In this document: positions 1 through 7,864 of the stretch, piece after piece
Layout of the letters: the number at the start of each line of letters is the position of its first letter
Position numbering within the stretch: position 1 is the first letter of the stretch
Assembly: GCA_021299675.1 (NCBI GenBank)
Contig: JAJTIF010000399.1
Span: 1-14,375 of the forward strand
Origin: Pseudomonadota bacterium
GTDB taxonomy: Bacteria; Bdellovibrionota; Bacteriovoracia; Bacteriovoracales; Bacteriovoracaceae
DNA length: 14,375 nucleotides
Direction of reading: 5' to 3'
Program-made: the position numbers and the translations under genes
The notes under the pieces: model-generated
The model's database searches: none
Told to the model about the DNA's origin: nothing
Seen by the model: only the letters and a program-made list of their open reading frames with translations

Positions 1-488
1 TAATCAAAAATAGGAGTAGGGACAGAGACAACAATATTACCAGCATCCATCTTCTTCACCATGCGCTGAATGGAAACACCTGTCTCTGTGTCTCCGTTCC
101 AAAGCGCATACTGAATGGGTGCTGCCCCTCGATACTTTGGCAGCAAAGAGGTGTGGATGTTGAAGCAACCAAGCAGAGGCAGTTGTAAAACCTTGGACCC
201 TAAAAACTGGGCAAAGGCTAAAACAATGATCAGGTCGACTTTCTCATTCTTCCAAGTTTCAAGAAGAGCTTCTTCTTTGTTTATGTTTTCAGTTTGAAAA
301 AATGGGATTTTGATATTCTTAGCGTAGTTAATCACCTCGGGGGACTTGAGCTCTTGGCCACGACCCGCAGGCCGATCAGGCATGGAGACAACTCCCAGCA
401 ATTCAATCAGCGGGTGGTGCTGTAGTAGCTCAAGGGTGGCCACGGAAAAGTCTGGGGTACCAAAGAAGAGTGTTTTGAGTTTCTTCAA
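1..488 (-). CDS. fmt: methionyl-tRNA formyltransferase (N-terminal part, truncated by window edge)
   Basis: Transfers a formyl group from 10-formyltetrahydrofolate to Met-tRNA(fMet), making the bacterial initiator tRNA. I translated this frame by hand; it begins at TTG (488-486) and is open to the window edge, giving 162 of roughly 310 residues. Visible family motifs are FFGTPDFS (res 8-15), PDRPAGRG (37-44), the catalytic-loop segment FNIHTSLLPKYRGAAP (109-124) and NGDTETGVSIQ (131-141). N110, H112 and D148 sit where the family's catalytic Asn, His and Asp lie, so the active site appears intact. The TTG start is chosen because AGGGG lies about five bases upstream and no in-frame ATG gives a better start. 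It follows def by 8 bases on the same strand, the classic def-fmt pair, which supplies both ends of the formylation/deformylation cycle. The C-terminal tRNA-binding domain is outside the window. Confidence 0.96.
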   Translation of the reverse strand, partial: MKKLKTLFFGTPDFSVATLELLQHHPLIELLGVVSMPDRPAGRGQELKSPEVINYAKNIKIPFFQTENINKEEALLETWKNEKVDLIIVLAFAQFLGSKVLQLPLLGCFNIHTSLLPKYRGAAPIQYALWNGDTETGVSIQRMVKKMDAGNIVVSVPTPIFD

Positions 489-496
489 GCGCGCCC

Positions 497-1039
497 CTAA
501 ATTCTTTTCTTTTCTTTAATCAGCTTTGTTTTAAAGAACTTCTTTTTCAAGGGGCTTAAGCGATCGATGAAGACGATGCCATCGAGGTGATCATTTTCAT
601 GTTGCAGGCAAATAGATAAGAGTTCGTCTGCTTCCAAAGTAAGCTTGTTACCCTTGAGGTCTTGATACTCGACAGTCACGAGCTCAGAGCGAGTGACTTC
701 TTCGTAGACTTCAGGAACGCTCAGGCATCCTTCTTTGAAAACCGTGGATCCGGTCTTTTTGGTAAAAACAGGATTAATAAAAACCATAGGATTTAAATTA
801 CTAAACTCCATTTCGGTTTCACCATTCTTGAGTTCAACCTCATCGCGGTCGTAGTCAACATCGACCACGAAAAGACGCAGGGATTCACCAATTTGAGGAG
901 CGGCAAGGCCAATACCGGGAGCATGATACATCGTGTAAAGCATATCTCGGACGAGTGTTTCAAGCTTGGAGTCGAAAACTTCAACTGGCTTAGCTACTTG
1001 AGTAAGTACTGGCTCAGGATAAGTAAAAATGGGGAGCAT
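497..1039 (-). CDS. def: peptide deformylase
   Basis: Metalloenzyme that removes the formyl group from the N-terminal Met of nascent proteins. Numbered from the start chosen here (180 residues), all three family motifs are present: GIGLAAPQ (42-49), EGCLSVP (103-109, metal ligand C105) and QHENDHLDG (146-154, ligands H147 and H151, catalytic E148). The N-terminus LPIFTYPEPVL matches the usual deformylase opening. A longer reading frame starts at ATG 1072 (191 residues), but its upstream sequence has no good ribosome site, whereas ATG 1039 is preceded by GAGGGG at suitable spacing. I therefore prefer 1039, with 1072 as the alternative. Between motifs 1 and 2 (res ~62-84) is an acidic insertion, a loop that varies in this family. 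It is the fourth gene of the leftward operon, directly upstream of fmt. Confidence 0.96.
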   Translation of the reverse strand: MLPIFTYPEPVLTQVAKPVEVFDSKLETLVRDMLYTMYHAPGIGLAAPQIGESLRLFVVDVDYDRDEVELKNGETEMEFSNLNPMVFINPVFTKKTGSTVFKEGCLSVPEVYEEVTRSELVTVEYQDLKGNKLTLEADELLSICLQHENDHLDGIVFIDRLSPLKKKFFKTKLIKEKKRI

Positions 1040-1101
1040 TTTCCCCTCAAGAGTGTAGTTTTCAATTTTCATGAACTTTTTATATCACGGCCAGAGAGGG
1101 A

Positions 1102-2193
1102 TTAAAATGTGAGTTTCCGGTGGCGAGCATAAGTCCATATAGAATAGCTAAGAAATAACGAGGGGATAAGGTAGACAGCTAACCAAGAGGGGATTTTGCC
1201 ACTTTGCCCAAAACTGATTGAACTCGAAAAAAGCAACCAGAAAACCACTGTCAAAATGAGAGTGAAGGCTACATTCATGCCAAATGAATCAGATCTCCTG
1301 TTGGGGCGATAAAGGGAGCCCAAGGGGATCAGGGCGAAAATCAAGCAACTCAGTGAGAGGGCTAGTTTCTGATGGAGCATGATAAAATATTCATTGGTGT
1401 TGATGCCAGTTTGGGAAATCTTATCAATGAAATTTTTGAGGTTAAACCAATTCAGCGTCGTGAGATCTGCTTCAAACTCATTGAAATCATCGGGCGTCTC
1501 AGAAAGCTTGAGATCAACCTTTTTTTCTAAACTAATAATCGGAAAACGAGAGCCGCTGAGTTGATCTACCTTCCTTGCATTCAGCATCGACCAGGAGTCC
1601 CCGTTATAGGTTGCCTTTGTGGCGACGTATTGAAATGAGAGAAGACCTTCGGAGTTAAAATAGAAAAGTTGAAGATTCAATAGTGAGTTGTCTGATTTGT
1701 TGAAGCTGGAGAAAGTGCCAAAATAGTTCTGGCTCTTAAACCAAAACTGGCCTCCGTCGACAATACTTCTCGTGAGGTATTTTCCCTCGGATACACGGGA
1801 TTTTTGGATTTCTGAGCGCTTGACCGAGTTGGCATAGGGCTCGATGAAACCAAGGTTCATGAATTGCAAGGCAACGACAGTGAGGGAGCAGGTGGTGATG
1901 ATTTGAGTGATGCGCCCGTATGAAAAACCTGCGGCCAGTGCCGCGATAAGTTCGTTATGAGACTTAAGCTTGTTTAATGAAAAAAGTGTGGCCAGAAGAC
2001 ATGTCACGGGCAGCATCTTTCCCGTGAGATCTGGCATTTTAAAAGACCATTCCAGGATCGCCCTCGCGCCATCTCGTCCCATGAGAAAGGCATTGATGAT
2101 ATCAGCTGTCGTGATCAGCAGCATGAGCGCAGAGATTGAGCCTAGCAAAGCCTTAAACCACTCTTTAATAAACAACCGGGAGATCAACTTCAT
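1102..2193 (-). CDS. LptF/LptG (YjgP/YjgQ) family lipopolysaccharide export permease
   Basis: Inner-membrane permease subunit of the type that works with the LptB ATPase to extract LPS from the membrane and feed the periplasmic bridge. Sequence of 363 residues with the family layout: three N-terminal membrane helices (about res 14-34, 58-76, 97-116), a periplasmic domain of ~150 residues (120-270) and three C-terminal helices (273-295, 304-324, 336-354). Recognisable segments are the start KLISRLFIKEW, the helix-2/3 loop LKSHNELIAALAAG (76-89) and the helix-4 end FALIPLGSLYRP (286-297). It overlaps the upstream gene by four bases (ATGA, 2190-2193) and has no strong ribosome site of its own, so translational coupling is likely. 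LptF and LptG are hard to tell apart without alignment, so no symbol is given. Only one family member is present in the window; the usual partner is not adjacent. Confidence 0.88.
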   Translation of the reverse strand: MKLISRLFIKEWFKALLGSISALMLLITTADIINAFLMGRDGARAILEWSFKMPDLTGKMLPVTCLLATLFSLNKLKSHNELIAALAAGFSYGRITQIITTCSLTVVALQFMNLGFIEPYANSVKRSEIQKSRVSEGKYLTRSIVDGGQFWFKSQNYFGTFSSFNKSDNSLLNLQLFYFNSEGLLSFQYVATKATYNGDSWSMLNARKVDQLSGSRFPIISLEKKVDLKLSETPDDFNEFEADLTTLNWFNLKNFIDKISQTGINTNEYFIMLHQKLALSLSCLIFALIPLGSLYRPNRRSDSFGMNVAFTLILTVVFWLLFSSSISFGQSGKIPSWLAVYLIPSLFLSYSIWTYARHRKLTF

Positions 2194-2927
2194 CTAGAAA
2201 GTATATGCCGATGAACCAGTCTTGAGAACCAACTTAATCCTAACCGAAGTGGTAGGTTGAGAATTCGTGCGAAAAGAGGGTGAGTATCAAGCCATCGTAC
2301 AAATCCCGGTGAGTATAAATAGTAGGATCTGATAAAAGCATGGCCACAAGGGTTTTGAATCAAGAGTCCCCGAAACTGTCGAAGGGTCTCTGTGTGTGGG
2401 TGATCCTCTCCAAAACAGTGCGTGGCAACATAGCACTTTCTACTTTTTACAAAGATTTGCTGGTAAGCCTTAAAGAAGAGATCGTGGTTTTTAAATTTAA
2501 ACTTTCGTAGGTGCTTTCGGCACATCTCGGAGTTCACAACTTGAAAGGGTTGATTGGCCGAGAATAACACAAACTGATCAAGGCACTTTGTGAGCTCGTC
2601 TTGAAATTTTCCAGTCGCATCGTAAACTTTTGCCAGTTCAAAGTAGAGGTTAGATATCATCAACATTTCTGTGATGTCTTTGGTTTTGTCAAAGTGGTTA
2701 GGGTGAAGCTCGTAGATGCTTGCAACCTTTTTAACCTCTGAAACGACTTCCAGGTACTCGGTGTATCTTCTTATGGCCGTGAGAAAGTCGCCTTTAGAGA
2801 ATGAGTTTTTTCCATGTTTAACATTGGTAATTCGGGTGTCGTATTTGTGCTTAAGGATAGCAATGTGTTCACGCTCTTTAAGCGAATCCCGCACTTTCTT
2901 TTTATAGTTATTAGCAGAAGAGGACAT
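2190..2927 (-). CDS. TPR-like protein with a CFI-box-like (CYVAT...) C-terminal domain, function unknown
   Basis: Protein of 245 residues. The first ~40 are strongly basic and charged. Residues 42-125 contain two stretches with TPR-like spacing (FSKGDFLTAIRRYTEYLEVV, and ISNLYFELAKVYDATGKF plus its partner helix). The C-terminal 80 residues match, by pattern recall, the CFI-box C-terminal domain: CYVATHCFGEDHP (165-177), LRQFRGLL (182-189), then NP-G-AF-R-YY-YSP (192-207) and a hydrophobic tail. C165 is the domain's invariant Cys, and H170/C171 fall in its more variable part. Other cysteines are C115, C136 and C194. No signal peptide is evident. The amphipathic/hydrophobic segment at 218-237 may touch the membrane. 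Start ATG 2927 has only a weak upstream ribosome site. The gene sits 36 bases after the barrel gene and overlaps the Lpt permease by four bases, hinting at an envelope role. The biochemical function of the domain is not known to me. Confidence 0.8.
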   Translation of the reverse strand: MSSSANNYKKKVRDSLKEREHIAILKHKYDTRITNVKHGKNSFSKGDFLTAIRRYTEYLEVVSEVKKVASIYELHPNHFDKTKDITEMLMISNLYFELAKVYDATGKFQDELTKCLDQFVLFSANQPFQVVNSEMCRKHLRKFKFKNHDLFFKAYQQIFVKSRKCYVATHCFGEDHPHTETLRQFRGLLIQNPCGHAFIRSYYLYSPGFVRWLDTHPLFARILNLPLRLGLSWFSRLVHRHILSR

Positions 2928-2963
2928 ATGCCAACGTATCGACTCTTCGTGAGTGATAGTTGA

Positions 2964-3872
2964 TTAAAATCTCAGATGAAATGCGAAGCTGGCATCAGTG
3001 ATGCGCTCTTTCTCATATAACTGAGTGGACTTATCGGTTAGTCGTCGAGAGGTTTTCATCGCAAACTCCGCTCCAAGCTTGGGCCCTATCCAAGCAACAC
3101 CCCAAGATTCACCCTCAAGATAAAGTGAGCGGTCTTGGTATTTCCCCCCTCGCACATAGACATCACTGAAGAGTGCGAACTGCAGTGCCCCTCGCCATAT
3201 CCTTGAATCATTTAGGTCCACAGTCGGGTTGCCGCCCACGTCAAAGATGAGCACAATCTTCTCTGTGAGGTTTGCCTGGGCACCCAAAATAGCACGTGCC
3301 TCATTGCGACTGGTACGGGTGGGATCTTCCCAAACTCCACCGATGATAAAACCCGGATAGTAGATGTAGGTAAATCCAAGAGTCAGGGGATTCGAAATTC
3401 TACTCTTGTTGCCTGAATTTAAATACGTCGTGTCTTCGGTGTATTTGTACAGAATTCCTACCGAAAAATTTTCATAGACCAGGGATGAGGCTGTGGCCGT
3501 AATCCGTTTGCGGCGACGACCATCCTCGCGCTGGTACTGATAACTCAAGCCTCCTTTGAGCTCAGAGGAATTATCAAAGAGATAAAAACTCTCAGAGCTA
3601 TTAAGTTGACCAAAGGAGTCGGCATTGGTGACTCGCTCGGGGGAGCTGTTTCCAAGTTTCGCGTTATTTTTTTGATAAGAAACAAAGGTATCTTGAAAAA
3701 AGGCCACGGGGGCTGGATTAAGAATGGCGGATTCTGCCACCAGCATCGAACCAACGCCCGCGCCAGATGTTGAGTGAAGACGCGTTGTTTGCAGAGGTCT
3801 GATGGTCTCGACACGTTGTGCTTTAGCGTCAGAAATAAATATCAAAAAAGAAATCAGAAAGAACAAGTGCAT
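2964..3872 (-). CDS. outer-membrane beta-barrel protein, possibly FadL/PorV-like
   Basis: Exported protein of 302 residues from the start chosen here. It has a very hydrophobic signal sequence (HLFFLISFLIFIS) with a likely cleavage after DAKA, a body of alternating aromatic/polar strands, and the terminal HLRF, whose final Phe is typical of substrates of the BAM barrel-insertion machinery. Just inside the mature protein, GVGSMLVAESAILNPAPVAF resembles the 'NPA' element near the N-terminus of FadL/PorV-like barrels; this resemblance is by eye only. The frame continues upstream to ATG 3920 (318 residues). I prefer ATG 3872 because the longer form would leave only 26 bases to the divergent galU start. 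Neither start has a convincing ribosome site, and both forms lack Lys/Arg in the signal n-region. It is the first gene of the leftward operon. Confidence 0.78.
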   Translation of the reverse strand: MHLFFLISFLIFISDAKAQRVETIRPLQTTRLHSTSGAGVGSMLVAESAILNPAPVAFFQDTFVSYQKNNAKLGNSSPERVTNADSFGQLNSSESFYLFDNSSELKGGLSYQYQREDGRRRKRITATASSLVYENFSVGILYKYTEDTTYLNSGNKSRISNPLTLGFTYIYYPGFIIGGVWEDPTRTSRNEARAILGAQANLTEKIVLIFDVGGNPTVDLNDSRIWRGALQFALFSDVYVRGGKYQDRSLYLEGESWGVAWIGPKLGAEFAMKTSRRLTDKSTQLYEKERITDASFAFHLRF

Positions 3873-3946
3873 AATGGCAACCAGTGATAATGTGCTAGAG
3901 TCTATATTCAAACTAACCATATCTCATGGAGAACTCAAGGATTTTC
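3873..3946. promoter_or_regulatory. divergent intergenic region between the barrel-protein operon and galU
   Basis: This AT-rich stretch of 74 bases must carry promoters for both operons unless they lie inside coding sequence. On the plus strand TATATT (3903-3908) and GATAAT (3886-3891) resemble -10 boxes, but neither has a good -35 at the proper distance. On the minus strand CATTAT (3893-3888) is the best -10 candidate, also without a clear -35. The one solid element is AAGG at 3937-3940, the galU ribosome site, six bases before ATG 3947. Confidence 0.35.
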
Positions 3947-4834
3947 ATGAAAATCAAAAAAGCGATTATTCCCATCGCGGGCAAAGGAACTCGATTTCTT
4001 CCAGCAACGAAACAAATGCCCAAAGAAATCATTCCTATCATTAATATTCCCATGATCCATCATGTGGTGCTTGAGGCGGTGGAGTCGGGAATCGAAGAAA
4101 TTGTGTTCGTGACGGCTTCGGGTAAGTTTTCGGTGGAAGACTATTTTGATAGAAACTACGAACTAGAGCATTTTCTTGAAACTAGAGGAAAAACAAAGGA
4201 ACTTGAGCTGATTCAAAAGATCGGCTCGATGGTTAGTGTGGTGAGCGTGCGACAAAAGCAACAGCTCGGACTTGGCCATGCCGTTTTAATGGCAGAGAGC
4301 ATGATGGGTGACCAGCCTTTCGCCGTTTTGCTAGGGGATGACATTGTAAAAAATCCGATTCCCTGTACTCGTCAGCTCATTGAAACTTCACTGAAATACG
4401 CTGGTGCACCAGTGATTGGTGTGATGAACGTGAGTCCGGAAGAAGTTCATCGTTACGGAGTGGTTAAGGGCAGTGCTATTGAAGGGACCAAGACCCTTGT
4501 GATGGAGTCGATGGTCGAGAAGCCAAAGAAAGAGGTATCTCCGAGTACGCTGGTAACTCCGGGGCGCTATATACTCACGCCGGATATTTTTGACCTACTG
4601 AAGAATATCCCTCGCGGTGCTGGCAATGAATATCAACTAACGGATGCCATTAATCTTTTGTGTAAAAACAGAAAAGTTTATGCGCATCAGTTCCAGGGTG
4701 AGCGCTATGATACCGGAAACATCATGGGCTATCTCGATGCCACCATTGATTTTGCTCTTAGGGATAGCGAAACAAAAGATGGAATGGTCGAGATCATAAG
4801 AAAAAGATTCAAGGATCACGGAGTATCGTTATGA
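3947..4834 (+). CDS. galU: UTP--glucose-1-phosphate uridylyltransferase
   Basis: Makes UDP-glucose from UTP and glucose-1-phosphate, a precursor for LPS core, capsule and other glycans. The 295 residues show the full GalU motif set: AGKGTRFLPATKQMPKE (11-27), the V-R-Q stretch and LGLGHAV (107-113), VLLGDD (127-132), YGVV (170-173), EKP (191-193), GRYIL (206-210), GNEYQLTDAI (226-235) and YDTGN (254-258). Length fits the family. A longer frame opens at ATG 3926, but ATG 3947 has AAGG six bases upstream and yields the standard N-terminus KIKKAIIPIAG, so I use 3947. It heads a rightward operon; its stop overlaps the next gene's ATG by four bases (ATGA, 4831-4834). The location opposite an LPS-export permease operon fits a surface-glycan role. 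Confidence 0.95.
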   Translation: MKIKKAIIPIAGKGTRFLPATKQMPKEIIPIINIPMIHHVVLEAVESGIEEIVFVTASGKFSVEDYFDRNYELEHFLETRGKTKELELIQKIGSMVSVVSVRQKQQLGLGHAVLMAESMMGDQPFAVLLGDDIVKNPIPCTRQLIETSLKYAGAPVIGVMNVSPEEVHRYGVVKGSAIEGTKTLVMESMVEKPKKEVSPSTLVTPGRYILTPDIFDLLKNIPRGAGNEYQLTDAINLLCKNRKVYAHQFQGERYDTGNIMGYLDATIDFALRDSETKDGMVEIIRKRFKDHGVSL

Positions 4835-5799
4835 TAAAAATTCTGATTTTACTGAGCATCTCCTTTAATGTGTTGGCTTATGTGCCGACGGTGGAAAGTC
4901 TTTTCCGAAACGGAAGCAATCCAGACCTCACTCAAAATGCCGCGATGATTACACTCAAGATAACTCCCGTGAATCCCTTGGCGGAGAAAGGTGAGCAGGC
5001 CCAGGGGCAAAGTGTTTGGGTAAAGTTGATTTACCATCTCGGCGGCGGAGGAAGAATCAAGTTAAGCCAACTCACCTACCGGTCATCGGCCATCACAGAC
5101 AGTGCGGCAGATTCCAAAGTGTTTTTTTCTGAGATGTCACCCAATGCGTTTGATCAGAGTGTAGAGATGACAGAGCGAGGGTTGTTTTACTCAATCATGA
5201 ACAGTCTTGTGGTCAATGATGGGGCCTTCATCACACAGTTCCTCAAAAATCGAGGAATTAATGTGGCCTTGAACTATGAAATCATCAATCAAGAAAAGAA
5301 GCAGCTGTTAGAAAGACACAAAGCTTGGCTCATAAAAACCAAGGGCGGCCGTCAAGCCGAGGGTGAAGACTCCCCGCTGACCCCGGCCTCCGCTCTTGAA
5401 AGAGAGAAGGTTAATCAAATCATGGCCCTCCCGATGTATGCTGCTAGCGGGCAGATCGGCTTAGTGCGCTTTGAGGGCGAGGCTGCGTGGAACATCAAGG
5501 CTGAGGCCTTTGAGGCGTGGGTTGGTGATAGTAACCGAGACGTCAAACAAGTCACTTACAAGAGTTCAGCTGGCGAAAGCGAGTTTGTGGCCAAAGATTA
5601 TATCAAATATAATGGCACCACACCGCTGCCAAGACTCATTACATTTAAAAACTCCAAAGATCTGCATTTTAACATTGAGCCTATTGGTATTCGATACTTC
5701 AATGAATCGGGTCAGGACCTTGTGAATAGACTTAAACGATATGACAAAGAGGTGAAGGCGCCAAGGGACTCAGTCACTAAGCCTTACTTTTTGTTCTAG
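4831..5799 (+). CDS. exported protein of unknown function between galU and priA
   Basis: Protein of 322 residues that I do not recognise. An N-terminal signal peptide is clear: MIKILILLSISFNVLA with probable cleavage after A16. The mature part has no cysteine, no membrane segment and no known catalytic motif that I can see. It looks mixed alpha/beta, with charged segments near 155-195 and a predicted disordered patch at 170-188 (KTKGGRQAEGEDSPLTPAS). Two similar stretches, LTYRSSA (81-87) and VTYKSSA (241-247), hint at an internal duplication. The C-terminus is YFLF; a final Phe could suggest an outer-membrane barrel, but strand periodicity is weak, so a periplasmic protein is at least as likely. 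It starts inside the galU stop (4-base overlap) and its own stop abuts the priA ATG directly, so all three are probably co-transcribed and coupled. Confidence 0.8.
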   Translation: MIKILILLSISFNVLAYVPTVESLFRNGSNPDLTQNAAMITLKITPVNPLAEKGEQAQGQSVWVKLIYHLGGGGRIKLSQLTYRSSAITDSAADSKVFFSEMSPNAFDQSVEMTERGLFYSIMNSLVVNDGAFITQFLKNRGINVALNYEIINQEKKQLLERHKAWLIKTKGGRQAEGEDSPLTPASALEREKVNQIMALPMYAASGQIGLVRFEGEAAWNIKAEAFEAWVGDSNRDVKQVTYKSSAGESEFVAKDYIKYNGTTPLPRLITFKNSKDLHFNIEPIGIRYFNESGQDLVNRLKRYDKEVKAPRDSVTKPYFLF

Positions 5800-7791
5800 A
5801 TGTTTGCTAAAGTTGCCGTCGATTATCCTATCAAAAATCAGGGTCTGACATATCAGATCCCTGAATCACTTGTGCTTTGGGTGGGGGATATCGTTGAGGT
5901 ACCCCTTGGTAGAAGAGTAGAGCTGGGGTGTGTGTTGGAGATCGTCTCAACCGTTGATGAAGGCATCAAAGTAAAAGATGTGATTCAAAAAAGAGAAGAC
6001 TATCCAAAGCTAGAAAAGAGTTCTCTGGAGTTGTTTACGTGGATGGCCCAGTATTACCATTACAGTGCGGGAAAACTGATTGTAGATTCGCTCCCACTTT
6101 CAAAAAAGAAGCCCAAGCCCTTAGAGCCGGTGCCTCTGATTCCGAACGCCCCTAAAATTACTCCCAACAAGATTCAACAAGAAATCATTGATGGTATAAG
6201 CGAAAACCTAGAAACATTCTCGAAACACCTTATTCACGGTGTGACGGGGGCGGGTAAAACCGTCATCTATCTTGAACTAATAAAAAAAATCATCGCCCAA
6301 AACAAGTCGGCGCTCTATCTCCTTCCAGAGATCAACCTTACGCCGCAATTTGTGGCCACATTTAGTCAATCCGTCGACTGTGAAATTTACACATTTCATT
6401 CGGAGATTACGGATTCACAAAAGTTTAATATTTGGCACAAGGCTAGCTCCACGGAAAAACCGGTGCTCTTTATTGGAGTTCGAAGTAGTGTCTTTTTACC
6501 GATTAAAAATCTTGGTCTCATCATTGTAGATGAAGAACACGACAACTCATTTAAGCAGGATGATCGTTGCACTTATAACGCCAGAGATGTCGCCATTAAA
6601 AAAGCACAGATAACGAATTGTCCGGTGATTATGGGGTCGGCGACTCCAGCCCTTGAGACGTTCAATCATTTCACCACGGCCAAAATGCCGAAGACCTTTT
6701 ACTGGAAACTAGAAAATAGAGTTGAGAATGCCTCACTTCCAGAAATTGTCTTGCTTGATACCAGAGAGAAAATGCCAAGCGAAGAGGATATCTGGCCTTT
6801 CCATCCGGAGAGCATTCGGATATTAAAAGAAGCCATCGCTCAAAAAGAGCAGTGCCTCGTTTTCATAAACCGTCTGGGATACGCCAACTATGTGCAGTGT
6901 CGGGCCTGTGGGCATCAGTTTTTCTGCAAAAATTGTTCAGTGACCCTAAGATATTTTAAACAGAAAAATATACTTAGCTGTCAGCACTGTGATTATCACG
7001 AGCCGATGCCTCAAGGTTGCCCAGAGTGCTCTAACCTCACGTTGATTCAAAAGGGATTTGGTACTGAAAAAGTACAAGAAGTTCTTAGAAAAGTGATACC
7101 CCAAGCGCGCTCAGAGCGCTTCGATCGAGACATCATCAAAAATCTCACAGAGCTCAAGAAAAGACTTGATGAGTTCCACCGGGGAGACGTCGATATTCTG
7201 GTTGGCACCCAGATGCTATCAAAAGGTCATAACTTTAAGAAAGTGAAAAAGGTCATCATCCTAGGTGTAGACAACCAACTCAACCTTCCTGATTTTCGCG
7301 CTAACGAAAAGATCTATCAAACCGTTGTGCAGGTCGCAGGTCGAGCTGGACGTTATAGTGAAGACGGAAAAGTCTATATACAGACAGCAAATCCCGAGGC
7401 ACAGCTTTTTGATACCATCAAAAGTGCATCGTTTGATGGCTTTTATAAAATCGAGTTACCTATCCGGCAACTTTGTGAGTGCCCACCTTTTTACAAGATT
7501 GCGGCGATGTACTTCAGTGGAAGAGATCAAAGTAAACTCTCTGTCTTTGTAGCCCAAAAGATCGATACCATGCTCAAAGGGATGCAGCGCCAGCATTTTT
7601 CCGAAGTCATGATCCTGGGTCCGAGGCCCGCCCTCCTAGAGAAGAGGGCCAATCAATTCACATGGACGGTACTTTTAAAATCAAAAGATTTTAATCAGTT
7701 GCATAATTTGATTCAAACATTTGAGTCAAACGTTCAAATGATTTCAGGCGTTTCGCTAAAAATCGACATCGATCCCCAACATATTTCCTAA
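5800..7791 (+). CDS. priA: primosomal replication restart helicase PriA (primosomal protein N')
   Basis: A 3'-to-5' DNA helicase that recognises stalled forks and D-loops and loads the replicative helicase. The 663 residues contain an N-terminal DNA-binding region (1-105), the helicase core with Walker A GVTGAGKT (147-154), DEEH Walker B (244-247) and GSATPALE (279-286), and a zinc domain with all eight cysteines (367, 370, 376, 379, 394, 397, 407, 410). These are followed by GTQMLSKGHNF (469-479), QVAGRAGR (511-518) and the C-terminal LGPRPALLEKRANQFTW (606-622). Helicase and zinc residues look intact, so it should be active. ATG 5800 follows the previous stop codon with no spacer and no visible ribosome site, which suggests translation by re-initiation from the upstream gene. 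In many bacteria priA lies next to def and fmt; here it is ~4.8 kb away on the opposite strand. Confidence 0.97.
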   Translation: MFAKVAVDYPIKNQGLTYQIPESLVLWVGDIVEVPLGRRVELGCVLEIVSTVDEGIKVKDVIQKREDYPKLEKSSLELFTWMAQYYHYSAGKLIVDSLPLSKKKPKPLEPVPLIPNAPKITPNKIQQEIIDGISENLETFSKHLIHGVTGAGKTVIYLELIKKIIAQNKSALYLLPEINLTPQFVATFSQSVDCEIYTFHSEITDSQKFNIWHKASSTEKPVLFIGVRSSVFLPIKNLGLIIVDEEHDNSFKQDDRCTYNARDVAIKKAQITNCPVIMGSATPALETFNHFTTAKMPKTFYWKLENRVENASLPEIVLLDTREKMPSEEDIWPFHPESIRILKEAIAQKEQCLVFINRLGYANYVQCRACGHQFFCKNCSVTLRYFKQKNILSCQHCDYHEPMPQGCPECSNLTLIQKGFGTEKVQEVLRKVIPQARSERFDRDIIKNLTELKKRLDEFHRGDVDILVGTQMLSKGHNFKKVKKVIILGVDNQLNLPDFRANEKIYQTVVQVAGRAGRYSEDGKVYIQTANPEAQLFDTIKSASFDGFYKIELPIRQLCECPPFYKIAAMYFSGRDQSKLSVFVAQKIDTMLKGMQRQHFSEVMILGPRPALLEKRANQFTWTVLLKSKDFNQLHNLIQTFESNVQMISGVSLKIDIDPQHIS

Positions 7792-7864
7792 GGCCCTATT
7801 CAAGTATTTTGGCTAAACCACCGAAAAGTGGGTGTGTTTACTCAGGCATGACCGAGGTTGGCTT
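7792..7864 (+). promoter_or_regulatory. intergenic leader of the prion-like-tail protein gene, with its ribosome binding site
   Basis: The 73 bases after priA contain a clear GAGG ribosome site at 7854-7857, seven bases before ATG 7865. This decides the start over the upstream in-frame ATG at 7832. I see no convincing promoter pair and no U-tract terminator after priA, so the downstream gene may be partly transcribed from the galU-priA operon. Confidence 0.5.

Noticed and set aside
115..297. 60-codon open frame on the plus strand near the left edge
   Set aside because: It is antisense to fmt, whose motifs are unmistakable on the minus strand.
7792..7864. Terminator hairpin after priA (CCAC...GTGG)
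   Set aside because: The stem is only about four base pairs and is not followed by a run of T.
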